Shown: piece by piece, positions 54,930-63,133 of the stretch | How the letters are laid out: each line of letters begins with the position of its first letter | How positions within the stretch are numbered: the stretch's first letter is position 1 | Source: Pseudomonadota bacterium | Lineage (GTDB): Bacteria > Myxococcota_A > Polyangia > Polyangiales > Polyangiaceae | DNA: 64,000 nucleotides | Reading direction: 5' to 3' | NCBI GenBank assembly: GCA_023431345.1 | Contig: JAEYWK010000054.1 | Location: forward strand, 1 to 64,000 | Notes under the pieces: model-generated | What the model was told of the DNA's origin: nothing | Seen by the model: the letters and a program-made list of their open reading frames with translations, nothing else | The model's database searches: none | Position numbers and translations under genes: made by a program

Positions 54930-56400
54930 CGCCGAGCGTGCGACAGAGCGCGTGCAGCCGCTGGAGGTCTGCGTCGCTCGCGGTTCCGCTGCGGGCCTTG
55001 GCTTGCAGCTGGTTCTTCACCTGCGAAAGCTTGCTCCGATCGGGCACGCCTTGCTCGGTGGCTGGCGCGGGTATCTCGGCCGCGCCCGGATCATCGAACG
55101 GATTTTTGCGCACCAAGGTGGCCGGCGCCTTGGGCGCCGCAGCGGGATCGCCGTCGCCGGCGGGGCGCGCGCTGGCGCCGCCGGTGTTCTTGAGCAGGCG
55201 GGGCGCGCTGGGGAGCTGGCTGACGTCGACCGTCTCCCCGCCCATCGCGGCCAAGTCGCTGGCGGCGCGGCGCCGCCGGCTCGAGTCGACCTCGGGCGCG
55301 CGCGCGACCTGGTCGAGCAGCTCGCGCTTCTCGCTCAAGTCCTCGACCTGACCGGCCCGGGTCAGCAGCTGATCGGCCCAGGTGGACTGAATCGCCCGAA
55401 ACTCGGGGGTGTCGCGCAGGTTGCTGTCGACGGGGATCTGGTTGGCCTTGGCACGCGCGGCGCTGGCGTCCCCCTGGTCGAGCAAAGACTTGGCGTCGGC
55501 TAGCAGCTTCGCGCTGCCGTCCTTCTGCTCGCTCTTGGGCGCGCTCAGGCTCACGTCGGCTGGCTCGTCACCTCGCGACACCGCCACGACCACCAGCGTG
55601 GCGAGCAGCGCGGCCGCCCCCACCGCGATCAACACTTTGGCGCCCGTGCCCATGCCGCGCGCTTCACCCGATGACGACTCGAAGCCGCCGAGCGAGGAGA
55701 TTTGCTGGCTCTCCTCCGCGCCGGGCACGTAGACGTCACCGGCGGGAATGAACTTGAACACCACGTCGCCCAGCTCGACCATGTCGCGCGCGTCGAGCAA
55801 GCCGCGCGGCAGCTCGACGCCGTTGACGCGGATCCCGTTGGCGCTCTCCCGGTCGACCAGCTCGTAGCGACCGTTACCGAGCACGTGCACCTCCGCGTGC
55901 ACGCGGCTCACGGACGGATGGTTGACTGAGATGTCACACTCTTCACCGCGCCCGATCACGTGGCGCTGCCCGGTGTTGATCGCGTATTCCGCGCCGGGCG
56001 TGGGGCCGACGAGCATCACCAGGCGGTCGGGCTGACCTAGCAAAGATTGCGCGCGCGGCGCGGCGGGCACGGTCGCCTTGCTGTCGAACGCAGCTTGGGC
56101 TTGCTCGACCGCCTCGTCGACCAGCTCGAGCCGGTAGTCGCCCAGCTGCACGAGATCACCGTGGACGAGCTCCTGGCGCTGGCTGACCCGCGCGCCGTTG
56201 ACGTAGCAGCCGTTGTAGCTGCCCGCATCGAACACGACCCAGCGCTCGGCCTCGCGCGCGAGCCGGGCGTGGCGGCGCGAGATGTTGCGCTCGGTGAGCC
56301 TGACGGTGTTGTCCTCTCCCCGACCGATCGAATACTCGTCTCGAGCGAGGGGGACGACCGTTCGGTTCGCCTGGTCATCCTCGATGGTGAGCTTCCACAT
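54910..56400 (-). CDS. Membrane protein with two FHA domains
   Basis: A 496-residue protein. FHA1 (about 22-95) has SIGRGEDNTVRL, NISRRHARL and SYNGCYVNG. FHA2 (about 140-215) has VIGRGEECDISVNHPSVSRV and SANGIRVNG. Both keep the Arg, Ser and Asn that bind phosphothreonine. One membrane helix follows (about VLIAVGAAALLATLVVVAV), then an extracytoplasmic helical tail with four Cys-free repeats and a final CxxxxxxxxC. It probably reads Ser/Thr kinase output, such as from the kinases in this window, and relays it across the membrane. Its stop overlaps the start of SGNH paralogue 2. ATG 56400 lacks a Shine-Dalgarno. Confidence 0.92.
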   Translation of the reverse strand: MWKLTIEDDQANRTVVPLARDEYSIGRGEDNTVRLTERNISRRHARLAREAERWVVFDAGSYNGCYVNGARVSQRQELVHGDLVQLGDYRLELVDEAVEQAQAAFDSKATVPAAPRAQSLLGQPDRLVMLVGPTPGAEYAINTGQRHVIGRGEECDISVNHPSVSRVHAEVHVLGNGRYELVDRESANGIRVNGVELPRGLLDARDMVELGDVVFKFIPAGDVYVPGAEESQQISSLGGFESSSGEARGMGTGAKVLIAVGAAALLATLVVVAVSRGDEPADVSLSAPKSEQKDGSAKLLADAKSLLDQGDASAARAKANQIPVDSNLRDTPEFRAIQSTWADQLLTRAGQVEDLSEKRELLDQVARAPEVDSSRRRRAASDLAAMGGETVDVSQLPSAPRLLKNTGGASARPAGDGDPAAAPKAPATLVRKNPFDDPGAAEIPAPATEQGVPDRSKLSQVKNQLQAKARSGTASDADLQRLHALCRTLGDASCSN

Positions 56401-56490
56401 GCAGGACGGTCGCCTGTTACGTGCTCATTTGCGGCCTAGCCCGAGGGACCTCGGTGACGGAGCGACCGCAAGTGAACGGGCCCGATCCTG

Positions 56491-57633
56491 TCATGGGTTG
56501 GGGGCGACGGGCAACACCGGCCGCACTGCGGAAAACAGCGCGTCGTGCACCGCCGGACGCGCGGCTCGGATCCGCGGGTTGTCTCGGGTGGGGCAGACGC
56601 GATTGGTGAGCAGCACCGTGGCTGCCCCGGCCGTCGGGTCGCACCAGAGGCTCGTGCCGGTGAAGCCGAGGTGACCGAAAGCCCCCGCGCTCGCGCGCGA
56701 GCCGGCCGATGAGGCGGCCTCCGATTTGCCGTCGAAGCCTGCGCGTAGCGTCCCTCCTGGACGAGGCGTGATCAGGCGCGCGACGGCGCCCGCGGGTAGC
56801 CACGCGCTCTGCCCCGCGAGCGCTTGCAGCAGGGCCGCACCGAGCCCCAGCACATCGTGCACGGTGCCGAACATGCCGGCGTGACCGGAGGCCGCGTGCC
56901 CGGCGAGCGCCCACGCGTTCTCGTCGTGCACGACGCCGCGCACCTGTCCGCCGCGCGCGCGCACCGTTTCGGTGGGGGCGACGCTGGCGTCGAAATCACG
57001 CCGCCTGTACCTCAGCTGTCGCGCAGAGCCGAGCTCCAGCCCGAGCGGCTCCGACAGCTCGCTCTGGATCACGCTGTCGAGCGGGCGCTGCAAGACGGCT
57101 TCGATCGCGGCGCCCAGCAGCAAGTAGCCGAGGTCGCTGTAGAGCGGCGGGAAGCCCTGCGCCGGGGGCTCCCCCGAGCAGTCGGGGCGCCGGGCGCGAG
57201 CGGCGACCTCCAGCGCTCGCGCGCGCTGGAAAGGCAACGCGGCGAGCACGGGCGCGAACAGCGGGCGATGGCCGTCGAGCCCGGCGCGGTGTGCGAGGAA
57301 CGACTCGAGCGGTACCGGCTCGGAGGGCGTTCGGCGCGCCTCCGGCAGCACGTCGCCGAGCGGCGTTTCGAGCCCGAGCAGCCCCCGGGTGACCAGCCGC
57401 ATCAGGGTGCAGGCGACGATCGGCTTACTCACCGAGGCGAGGTCGAACAGGGTGCTGGTCGCCGCGCTGCGCTCCGCCTGCGAGCTCGTGCCGGGGAGCT
57501 GGCCGGTCGCTCCCACCGCCCCGTCGCCGCGTACGCTTATGTAGCCGGCCGCGGCGGCGGGGGCTACCTGCGCCTCGATCACGTGGCGCTCGAGGATTCG
57601 CGCTATTTCTGCGTTTTCCGGGTAATGAGCCAT
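56491..57633 (-). CDS. Beta-lactamase-fold serine hydrolase (class C / esterase-like)
   Basis: A 380-residue penicillin-binding-type hydrolase. The nucleophile motif is SVSK (Ser67, Lys70), the second motif YSD (165-167), and the third region FGHLGFTGTS takes the place of KTG. No signal peptide is visible (starts MAHYPENAEI), so it is probably cytoplasmic. The HxG third motif suggests an esterase or a D-aminopeptidase-like enzyme. ATG 57633 is chosen; the open frame above it is antisense to pilC. It is divergent from pilC. Confidence 0.88.
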   Translation of the reverse strand: MAHYPENAEIARILERHVIEAQVAPAAAAGYISVRGDGAVGATGQLPGTSSQAERSAATSTLFDLASVSKPIVACTLMRLVTRGLLGLETPLGDVLPEARRTPSEPVPLESFLAHRAGLDGHRPLFAPVLAALPFQRARALEVAARARRPDCSGEPPAQGFPPLYSDLGYLLLGAAIEAVLQRPLDSVIQSELSEPLGLELGSARQLRYRRRDFDASVAPTETVRARGGQVRGVVHDENAWALAGHAASGHAGMFGTVHDVLGLGAALLQALAGQSAWLPAGAVARLITPRPGGTLRAGFDGKSEAASSAGSRASAGAFGHLGFTGTSLWCDPTAGAATVLLTNRVCPTRDNPRIRAARPAVHDALFSAVRPVLPVAPNP

Positions 57634-57685
57634 GCGGGGAGCGCCGTCTTTGCCGCGAGCGCGGCGCGCGTCGCGCCTCGAACGT

Positions 57686-57702
57686 CGGTCGATTTTTGAC
57701 CG
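57686..57702. promoter_or_regulatory. Dyad in the divergent hydrolase-pilC region
   Basis: CGGTC-gattttt-GACCG is a 5-bp dyad with an AT-rich centre, 52 bp before pilC and 53 bp before the hydrolase start. It could be an operator for either gene. Confidence 0.35.
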
Positions 57703-57753
57703 CGGTCGAAGCAGGCCGTTATTCTTACGTGGCAGGCCTAGGCAAACAACTTC

Positions 57754-58968
57754 ATGGCTGAGTTTACATGGGAAGCCCGCGCACGCTCGGGAGAGGTGCG
57801 CAAGGGCGTGATGGAGGCGGACAGCGAAGACGCCGTCACCAACAAGCTCCGTCAGCAACAGCTGAGCCCGGTCAAGGTCAAGAAGAAGAGCTCCCTGCTG
57901 AGCCTGCAGCTCGGCGGCTCGGTCCCCACCAAGGACCTCGTCACCTTCACGCGCCTGTTCGCCACGATGATCGACGCTGGCCTGCCGCTGATCCAGTGCC
58001 TCGACATCCTGAGCAACCAGCAGACCAACAAGTTCTTCGCGGGCGTGCTGAAGGACATCAAGAGCTCGGTCGAGCAGGGCGCCACCTTCTCCGAGTCGCT
58101 GAAGCGGCACCCGCGCGTGTTCGACGAGCTGTTCACCAACTTGGTCCACGCCGGCGAGGTCGGCGGCATCTTGGACAGCATCATGGGGCGCCTGTCGATT
58201 TACCTCGAGAAGCGCCAGAAGCTGATCCGCCAGGTGCGCGGCGCCATGGTCTATCCGTCCGTCGTGATCGTGATCGCGATCGGTGTGATGGCGGTCCTGC
58301 TCACGTTCGTGATCCCGGCGTTCGAGAACATGTTCGCCGAGTTCGGCGGTGGCAGGGAGGCGCTGCCGGCCCTGACGCGCGCGCTCATCGCTATCTCCAA
58401 CGGCTTCGTCAGCTACCTGCCGTTCACCATCGTCGCCGTGATCGCGCTCGTCGCCACCGTGATTTACGTGAACCGGCAGCCACGCGGGAAGCGCTTCTTT
58501 CACAAGACGTTCCTGCGTTTGCCGGTCATGGGGCAGGTGCTCAGGAAGATCGCGGTGGCGCGCTTCACGCGCACGCTCGGCACGCTGCTGCAATCCGGTG
58601 TCCCCATCCTCGACGCGCTCGAAATCTGCGCTCGAACCTCGGGTAACGTGGTCATCGAGAGCGGCATCATGATGGTGCGGCAGTCGATCAGCGAAGGTAA
58701 GAACATGGCCGAGCCGCTGGCTGCCACCGGCGTCTTCCCGGACATGGTCGTGCAGATGATCGCGGTCGGCGAGCAGACGGGCGCGCTCGATCAGATGCTC
58801 AACAAGATCGCCGACTTCTACGAGGAAGAAACCGACGTCGCGGTGGCCGCGCTGACCTCGGCGCTCGAGCCGATCTTGATGGTCGGCGTGGGCGGTATGG
58901 TCGGCGTGGTGCTGATCGCGATGTACCTGCCGATCTTCTCGCTGGCCGGCAACATCAAGGCCGACTGA
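57754..58968 (+). CDS. pilC: Type IV pilus inner-membrane platform protein PilC
   Basis: A 404-residue platform protein of the GspF/PilC family. It has two T2SSF repeats (about 65-190 and 265-395), each with LFATMIDAGLPLIQCLDILS or TLGTLLQSGVPILDALEICA, and three membrane helices (about VVIVIAIGVMAVLLTFVIPA, LPFTIVAVIALVATVIYV, and the C-terminal MVGVGGMVGVVLIAMYLPIF). PilC anchors the PilB/PilT motors that extend and retract the pilus used in twitching. pilS follows after 18 nt, but pilB and pilT are not upstream in this window. Confidence 0.95.
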   Translation: MAEFTWEARARSGEVRKGVMEADSEDAVTNKLRQQQLSPVKVKKKSSLLSLQLGGSVPTKDLVTFTRLFATMIDAGLPLIQCLDILSNQQTNKFFAGVLKDIKSSVEQGATFSESLKRHPRVFDELFTNLVHAGEVGGILDSIMGRLSIYLEKRQKLIRQVRGAMVYPSVVIVIAIGVMAVLLTFVIPAFENMFAEFGGGREALPALTRALIAISNGFVSYLPFTIVAVIALVATVIYVNRQPRGKRFFHKTFLRLPVMGQVLRKIAVARFTRTLGTLLQSGVPILDALEICARTSGNVVIESGIMMVRQSISEGKNMAEPLAATGVFPDMVVQMIAVGEQTGALDQMLNKIADFYEEETDVAVAALTSALEPILMVGVGGMVGVVLIAMYLPIFSLAGNIKAD

Positions 58969-58986
58969 GCCACGGCGGCGAGCGTC

Positions 58987-60285
58987 GTGGTCAAGCTCGG
59001 CATCCCGGAAATCGTCGGCGCCTCCGCGCTGCCGCGGCGCCTAGCGTGGCTCACCGGCGCGCGGCTGCTGTTCATGAGCGTCGCGCTGGCGCTGGTAGGG
59101 TCGCTCTACCTCGGCGGTCAGTACGAGGCGCGCTTCTATTCGCTGCGCGTAGGGCTCGTCACGTTCAGCGGCGGCTTCTTGCTCACGGCGCTGTACGCGG
59201 CCTTGCTGCGTCGCGGGCGCCAGCTCGACCTCGTCGCCGACGCGCAGCTCGTGCTCGATCAGGTGACCTGGACCGCCATCGTGTACTTGACGGGCGGCGC
59301 GTCCAGCGGCGCGACCTCGTTCTACGGCTTGAGCTGCTTGGTCGGCGCGGCGCTCACGGGCCTGCGCGGGGCCAGCGTCGCCGCCGTGTCGGGGGGCATC
59401 TGCTACGGCGCGCTGGTGACGGCGCTGGCGCGCAGCTGGCTGCTTCCGCCGCCGGATCAACCCCCGAAGCTGTACCTGCCGTCGTCGGAGGAGCTGTCGT
59501 TCTACGTCACCGTCAACCTGCTCGTGCTGGTGGTGGTGATGCTGCTGGCGGGCACGCTCGCGGAGCGCCTGCGCTGGACGGGGGGCGAGCTAGTGGCGGC
59601 CAACGAGCGCGCCGATCAGGCGGAGCGCATGGCCGCCCTCGGGCGCTTGGCAGCGGGCCTCGCCCACGAGATCCGTAACCCGCTCGGCTCGATCGCCGGC
59701 TCGGTACAGCTGCTGCGTTCGGGCCAAAGGCTCGACGACGAAGAGCGACAGCTCTGCGACATCATCCAGCGCGAAGCCAACCGGCTGAACGACTTGGTCA
59801 CCGACATGGTCGACTTGTCAAAGCCGCGCAAGCCGGTGCTGGCGCGGGTCGACGTCGCGACGGTCGCGCGGGAGGTCGTGGCGCTCGCGTCGAAGTCAGG
59901 GCGCGCCGCGTCCGATGTGGGCGTGGTGTTCGCGCACGACGGGGAGCCGGCTCACGTCATCGCCGACAGCGCGCAGCTGCGGCAGCTGACTTGGAACTTG
60001 GTTCGCAACGCGGTGCAGGCGAGCGCCGCGGGTGACGTGGTCACCGTCGAGGTCCGCCGCGGTGACGACGGCGTCTCGGTAGCGGTGATCGATCATGGCG
60101 TGGGCATCGACGAAGCGCAGATGCCCCGCCTGTTCGACGCGTTCTTCACGACGCGGAGCCAGGGCTCGGGGGTGGGCTTGGCGGTGGTCAAGCGCATCTC
60201 GGACGAGCACGGGTTCTTGATCCACGTGAAGAGCGAAGCGGGCCGGGGCGCTACCTTCCGAGTGGCCATGCCCCCCGCTCCGTAA
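58987..60285 (+). CDS. pilS: Sensor histidine kinase PilS
   Basis: A 432-residue membrane kinase. Six membrane helices fill residues about 20-190. The H-box is AALGRLAAGLAHEIRNPLGS (His227). The N-box (WNLVRNAVQAS), G1 (DHGVGI) and G2 (GSGVGLAVVKR) motifs of the ATPase follow. PilS together with the NtrC-type regulator PilR and sigma-54 controls pilA. GTG 58987 is 18 nt after pilC. No pilR or pilA follows; mlaC is next after a 280-bp gap, so the partner must be elsewhere. Confidence 0.92.
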   Translation: MVKLGIPEIVGASALPRRLAWLTGARLLFMSVALALVGSLYLGGQYEARFYSLRVGLVTFSGGFLLTALYAALLRRGRQLDLVADAQLVLDQVTWTAIVYLTGGASSGATSFYGLSCLVGAALTGLRGASVAAVSGGICYGALVTALARSWLLPPPDQPPKLYLPSSEELSFYVTVNLLVLVVVMLLAGTLAERLRWTGGELVAANERADQAERMAALGRLAAGLAHEIRNPLGSIAGSVQLLRSGQRLDDEERQLCDIIQREANRLNDLVTDMVDLSKPRKPVLARVDVATVAREVVALASKSGRAASDVGVVFAHDGEPAHVIADSAQLRQLTWNLVRNAVQASAAGDVVTVEVRRGDDGVSVAVIDHGVGIDEAQMPRLFDAFFTTRSQGSGVGLAVVKRISDEHGFLIHVKSEAGRGATFRVAMPPAP

Positions 60286-60394
60286 AGGCCCAGCGAGAAG
60301 CGCTCAGCGAGGCGAGCGGGATTACAGGCAGGGGAGAAGGGCGGAAGGGGAGTGTGAACGGGCGGCTTCGGTTTGGCGGCATGGGCGTCACACG

Positions 60395-60417
60395 GGCGAG
60401 GTTTCCCGGAGCTCGCC
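60395..60417 (+). terminator. Hairpin after pilS
   Basis: GGCGAG and CTCGCC form a 6-bp stem around an 11-nt loop, 110 nt after the pilS stop. It is a weak candidate for the end of the pilCS transcript. Confidence 0.35.
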
Positions 60418-60446
60418 AGGCGCGGCGGGGCCAGCTGGTGTACTGG

Positions 60447-60543
60447 TTAACTATTTGTAATCTATCAAAAATAAAGATTCTTTCGGTCGGGCGACGAGGC
60501 GGAGAAAGTTTCGGCCCGGGGCTTGCGTATAACCCTGAGCGAA
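60447..60543 (+). promoter_or_regulatory. AT-rich promoter region of mlaC
   Basis: An unusual AT-rich island (60447-60484) holds TTAACT...AATAAA (17-bp spacing) and the small palindrome AAAGA-T-TCTTT (60473-60483). Further down TATAAC (60538-60543, 5/6) is a second -10 that would leave a leader of about 16 nt with GAGGA. The island could be an UP element or an upstream promoter. Confidence 0.5.
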
Positions 60544-60565
60544 CCCAAACCTGTCGAGGAACAAC

Positions 60566-61165
60566 GTGATCACCCGCCGCCACCTCCTGAACCTGTCGCT
60601 TGCCTCCGCGGTCCTCGCCGCCTCGCCCCTGGCCTGGGCCGGCGCGTCCGCAGAAGACTTCGTCAAAGCCAAGCAGGCGGAGCTCACCAAGCTCGTGAAG
60701 CAGGGCAAAGAGGCCGAGGTCGACAAGGTGTTCGACCAGCTGCTCGACTACCGCGTGCTCGCCGAGGCCGCGCTCGGTGAGCACTGGGCCGGTCGCACTG
60801 ACGCCGAGCGCGAGGAGTTTACCGGCCTGCTGGCGAGGTTGGTGCGCGCCAGCTACCGAAAGAGCTTGAAGCAGACGCTGGGTTACGACGTGGCCTACAA
60901 GGGCGTCGAGAAGGGCGTCCAGGGGGAGGTGGTTCGCACCATCGCCACCAGCACCAAAGACGCCCGGCAGGAGCCGCTGAGCATCGACTACGTCGTGCGC
61001 AGCGTGGGCGGCGGCCAGCGCATCGTCGACGTGGTGACCGAGGGCTCCAGCATGGTGAGGAACTACCGCACCAGCTTCAACCGCATCATCAAGAAGAGCG
61101 GCTTCGCCGAGCTATTGAAGAAGATGCGGAAGAAGGCCGACTCGGGCTCGACCTCCCCCGATTGA
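60566..61165 (+). CDS. mlaC: MlaC-type phospholipid-binding protein (Ttg2D family)
   Basis: A 199-residue periplasmic protein: EDFVKAKQAELTKLVKQGKE, LLDYRVLAEAALGEHW, and FTGLLARLVRASYRKSL then YDVAYKG, and the C-terminal FNRIIKKSGFAELLKKM, as in MlaC. It carries lipids between the outer-membrane MlaA complex and the inner-membrane MlaFEDB transporter. The signal peptide starts MITRRHLLNLSLASAV, with twin Arg in a Tat-like setting, so export may be by Tat. GTG 60566 has GAGGA 5 nt upstream. No other mla gene is in the window. Confidence 0.93.
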   Translation: MITRRHLLNLSLASAVLAASPLAWAGASAEDFVKAKQAELTKLVKQGKEAEVDKVFDQLLDYRVLAEAALGEHWAGRTDAEREEFTGLLARLVRASYRKSLKQTLGYDVAYKGVEKGVQGEVVRTIATSTKDARQEPLSIDYVVRSVGGGQRIVDVVTEGSSMVRNYRTSFNRIIKKSGFAELLKKMRKKADSGSTSPD

Positions 61166-61246
61166 GGGGTAAGGAAGCCGCGCGCGGCGGCAATTGCGCG
61201 GAAATTGTTCAAGGAGCCCCGGGGGCTGTTACGATTTCCGCCCGAA

Positions 61247-63112
61247 GTGGGCTCGCCCGTCCGTCCCTCCACCGTTCCTCCGCGCCGGGGCGCGAGCGCC
61301 GAGCCGCTCGTCGGTCCGCCCGAGGATCCTCGGGTGCCGCTGCGCCTGACGGTGACGCGCGGCGCGCTCGGGATGGAGCTGTACGAGCCAATCGAGATTG
61401 GCCCGCTGAGCGTGGAGCGGCTCTCGCTCACCTTCGCGGGCCTGCGCTTTCCGGTCGACCTCTCGGGCGGCGTCCCTCGCTTTCGCAGCCGGCGCGGTGA
61501 CCTGCAAGAGCTGGTCTTGAAGCTCCGGCTGGGAGACTTGGCGCGCTTCGCCAGCCAGCGGGTGCTCGAGCCGTTCGGACCGCTCGTGAAGCCGCTCTCG
61601 ATGTGGAGCATCGCCGGCGGCATCGGGGTGGGGCTGGTAGCGGAGCAAGCCGCGCTGGCGTTCGACCTGTTGTGGGCCGCCGATCGCGGCTCGGCGCGCT
61701 TCGTGGTCGCGCGCGCGCGTGGCGTTGGGCTCGAGGGGCCGGCGCTGGGCGTCGCGCTTCGCGCCTGCGACGCCGTGCTCGCCGGGATCGGCAAGCGCGA
61801 AGGCCGGGTGCTGAGGGTCGACGACGTGGGCGCGCGCATCGGCCGTGCGCTGCTCCCCGCGGTCGGGGCGCGCGTCCCGACCTCGGCGGCCGTGAGCTTC
61901 GGTGAGCTGGCGCAGGAGCTCGACGAGCTGGTGGTGGCGCTCGACGCCACGTTCCCGCCCGCCGCCGTCAGCGACGAGAGCGCGCGAGCGCTCGCTCTGT
62001 CGCGCCTCACGCGCGCCGCCGACGACGCGCTCTGCGAGTCGAGGCTCGATGAAGCCCGCGAACAGCTGCTGGAAGCGCTGGAGCAGGCGCCGCGCCATCC
62101 CGAGATCGTGCGCGCGATTTGCGAGCTCGACGCGGCCGTCCCCGGGCGCGCCGAGGCCGCCTTGGGGCTACTGGTCGAGTCGCTGCCGGCGGCGGCGGCG
62201 GGCGGGGTGGGAGCGGAGCTGCTCTTGGCGAGCGGTGATCGCGCGTCTGCGCTCGCGGCGCTGGAGCAGGCGGCTGGCGATGAAGCTTACCCGCCCCTGG
62301 GCGCCCTGCTGCTGGCGCGCGCGGCCAGCGTCGCTGAGCGCTCTCAGGCGCTGCGTTACCTCGACCGCGCCGTCGCGGCCGCCCCGACGCTCGCGAAGCC
62401 ACACCGCTCGAGGCTGATCGCGCGTCTCGAGCGCGGAGACGTGCAGGGCGCGCTGTCGGACGCCGAGCACCTCGAGGCGATGGCGAACGGCAGCGCAGAG
62501 CGGCACGCCGTGTGTTTGCTCGCCGCGCGCAGCTTGCTCGCGGCCGGCTACGTCAAGGAGGCGGGACGCGCTTTCGAGCGCGCGCTGCGCTACGCTCCCG
62601 ACGACGCGGTCGCGACGGTTGGCCTCGGCCGCGCCCTGCTCGAAGCCGGGCTCACGGCTCGCGCCATCGCGCTGTTCGAGCGCGCCATCACGCTGTCCGA
62701 AAAGCGCGGCGCGCCCGACGCGCAGGCGCTCCTGCAGCTAGCGCGGCTCATGGCATCGCACCTGCAGGATTTGCCGCAGGCCATCGCGCGGGCGCGCCAG
62801 GTGCCGGCCGAAGCGCGCGAAGCGGAGGAGGCGCGCTACTTGGAAGGCCTGTATCGGAGCCGCATCGGCGACCGCGTGGGCGCTTCGCAGGCCTACGCGC
62901 GCCTGCGCGAGGTGATCGAGCTCTCGGGCTCTACGGGGAAAGAGACGGTCGCGAGGCTGCGCGAAGCCGCGCGCTTCGAGCTCGCCGAGCGCCGCGACGC
63001 GAACCTGGCGGAGCGACACCTGGCGCTGGCGCTGCGGCTTCAGCCGCAAGACGCGCAGCTGGCCGCCGAGTACCGGCTCGCCGCCGAAGCCGTCGACGCT
63101 CAGCGCCGTTAG
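61247..63112 (+). CDS. TPR-repeat protein with unknown N-terminal domain
   Basis: A 621-residue protein. The N-terminal 190 residues are beta-rich (LRLTVTRGALGMELYEPIEI, LRFPVDLSGGVPRFRSRRGD, LVLKLRLGDLARFASQRV) and unlike a known domain; the layout recalls lipid-binding beta folds. From about 240 to the end there are at least eight TPR-type helix pairs (DEAREQLLEALEQAPRHPEI, AGYVKEAGRAFERALRYAPD, GLTARAIALFERAITLSEKR). No signal peptide is evident. GTG 61247 is chosen because the -10-like TACGAT (61230-61235) would start the mRNA close to it; TTG 61205 would add 14 residues. It follows mlaC by 81 bp. Confidence 0.82.
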   Translation: MGSPVRPSTVPPRRGASAEPLVGPPEDPRVPLRLTVTRGALGMELYEPIEIGPLSVERLSLTFAGLRFPVDLSGGVPRFRSRRGDLQELVLKLRLGDLARFASQRVLEPFGPLVKPLSMWSIAGGIGVGLVAEQAALAFDLLWAADRGSARFVVARARGVGLEGPALGVALRACDAVLAGIGKREGRVLRVDDVGARIGRALLPAVGARVPTSAAVSFGELAQELDELVVALDATFPPAAVSDESARALALSRLTRAADDALCESRLDEAREQLLEALEQAPRHPEIVRAICELDAAVPGRAEAALGLLVESLPAAAAGGVGAELLLASGDRASALAALEQAAGDEAYPPLGALLLARAASVAERSQALRYLDRAVAAAPTLAKPHRSRLIARLERGDVQGALSDAEHLEAMANGSAERHAVCLLAARSLLAAGYVKEAGRAFERALRYAPDDAVATVGLGRALLEAGLTARAIALFERAITLSEKRGAPDAQALLQLARLMASHLQDLPQAIARARQVPAEAREAEEARYLEGLYRSRIGDRVGASQAYARLREVIELSGSTGKETVARLREAARFELAERRDANLAERHLALALRLQPQDAQLAAEYRLAAEAVDAQRR

Positions 63113-63133
63113 CGCCGCCCGGACGCGACCCCT

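Noticed and set aside
57730..57743. Sigma-54-like TGGCAG...GGCA before pilC
   Set aside because: The GG and GC elements are 11 nt apart instead of the required 12, and the site would place transcription start at or beyond the start codon.
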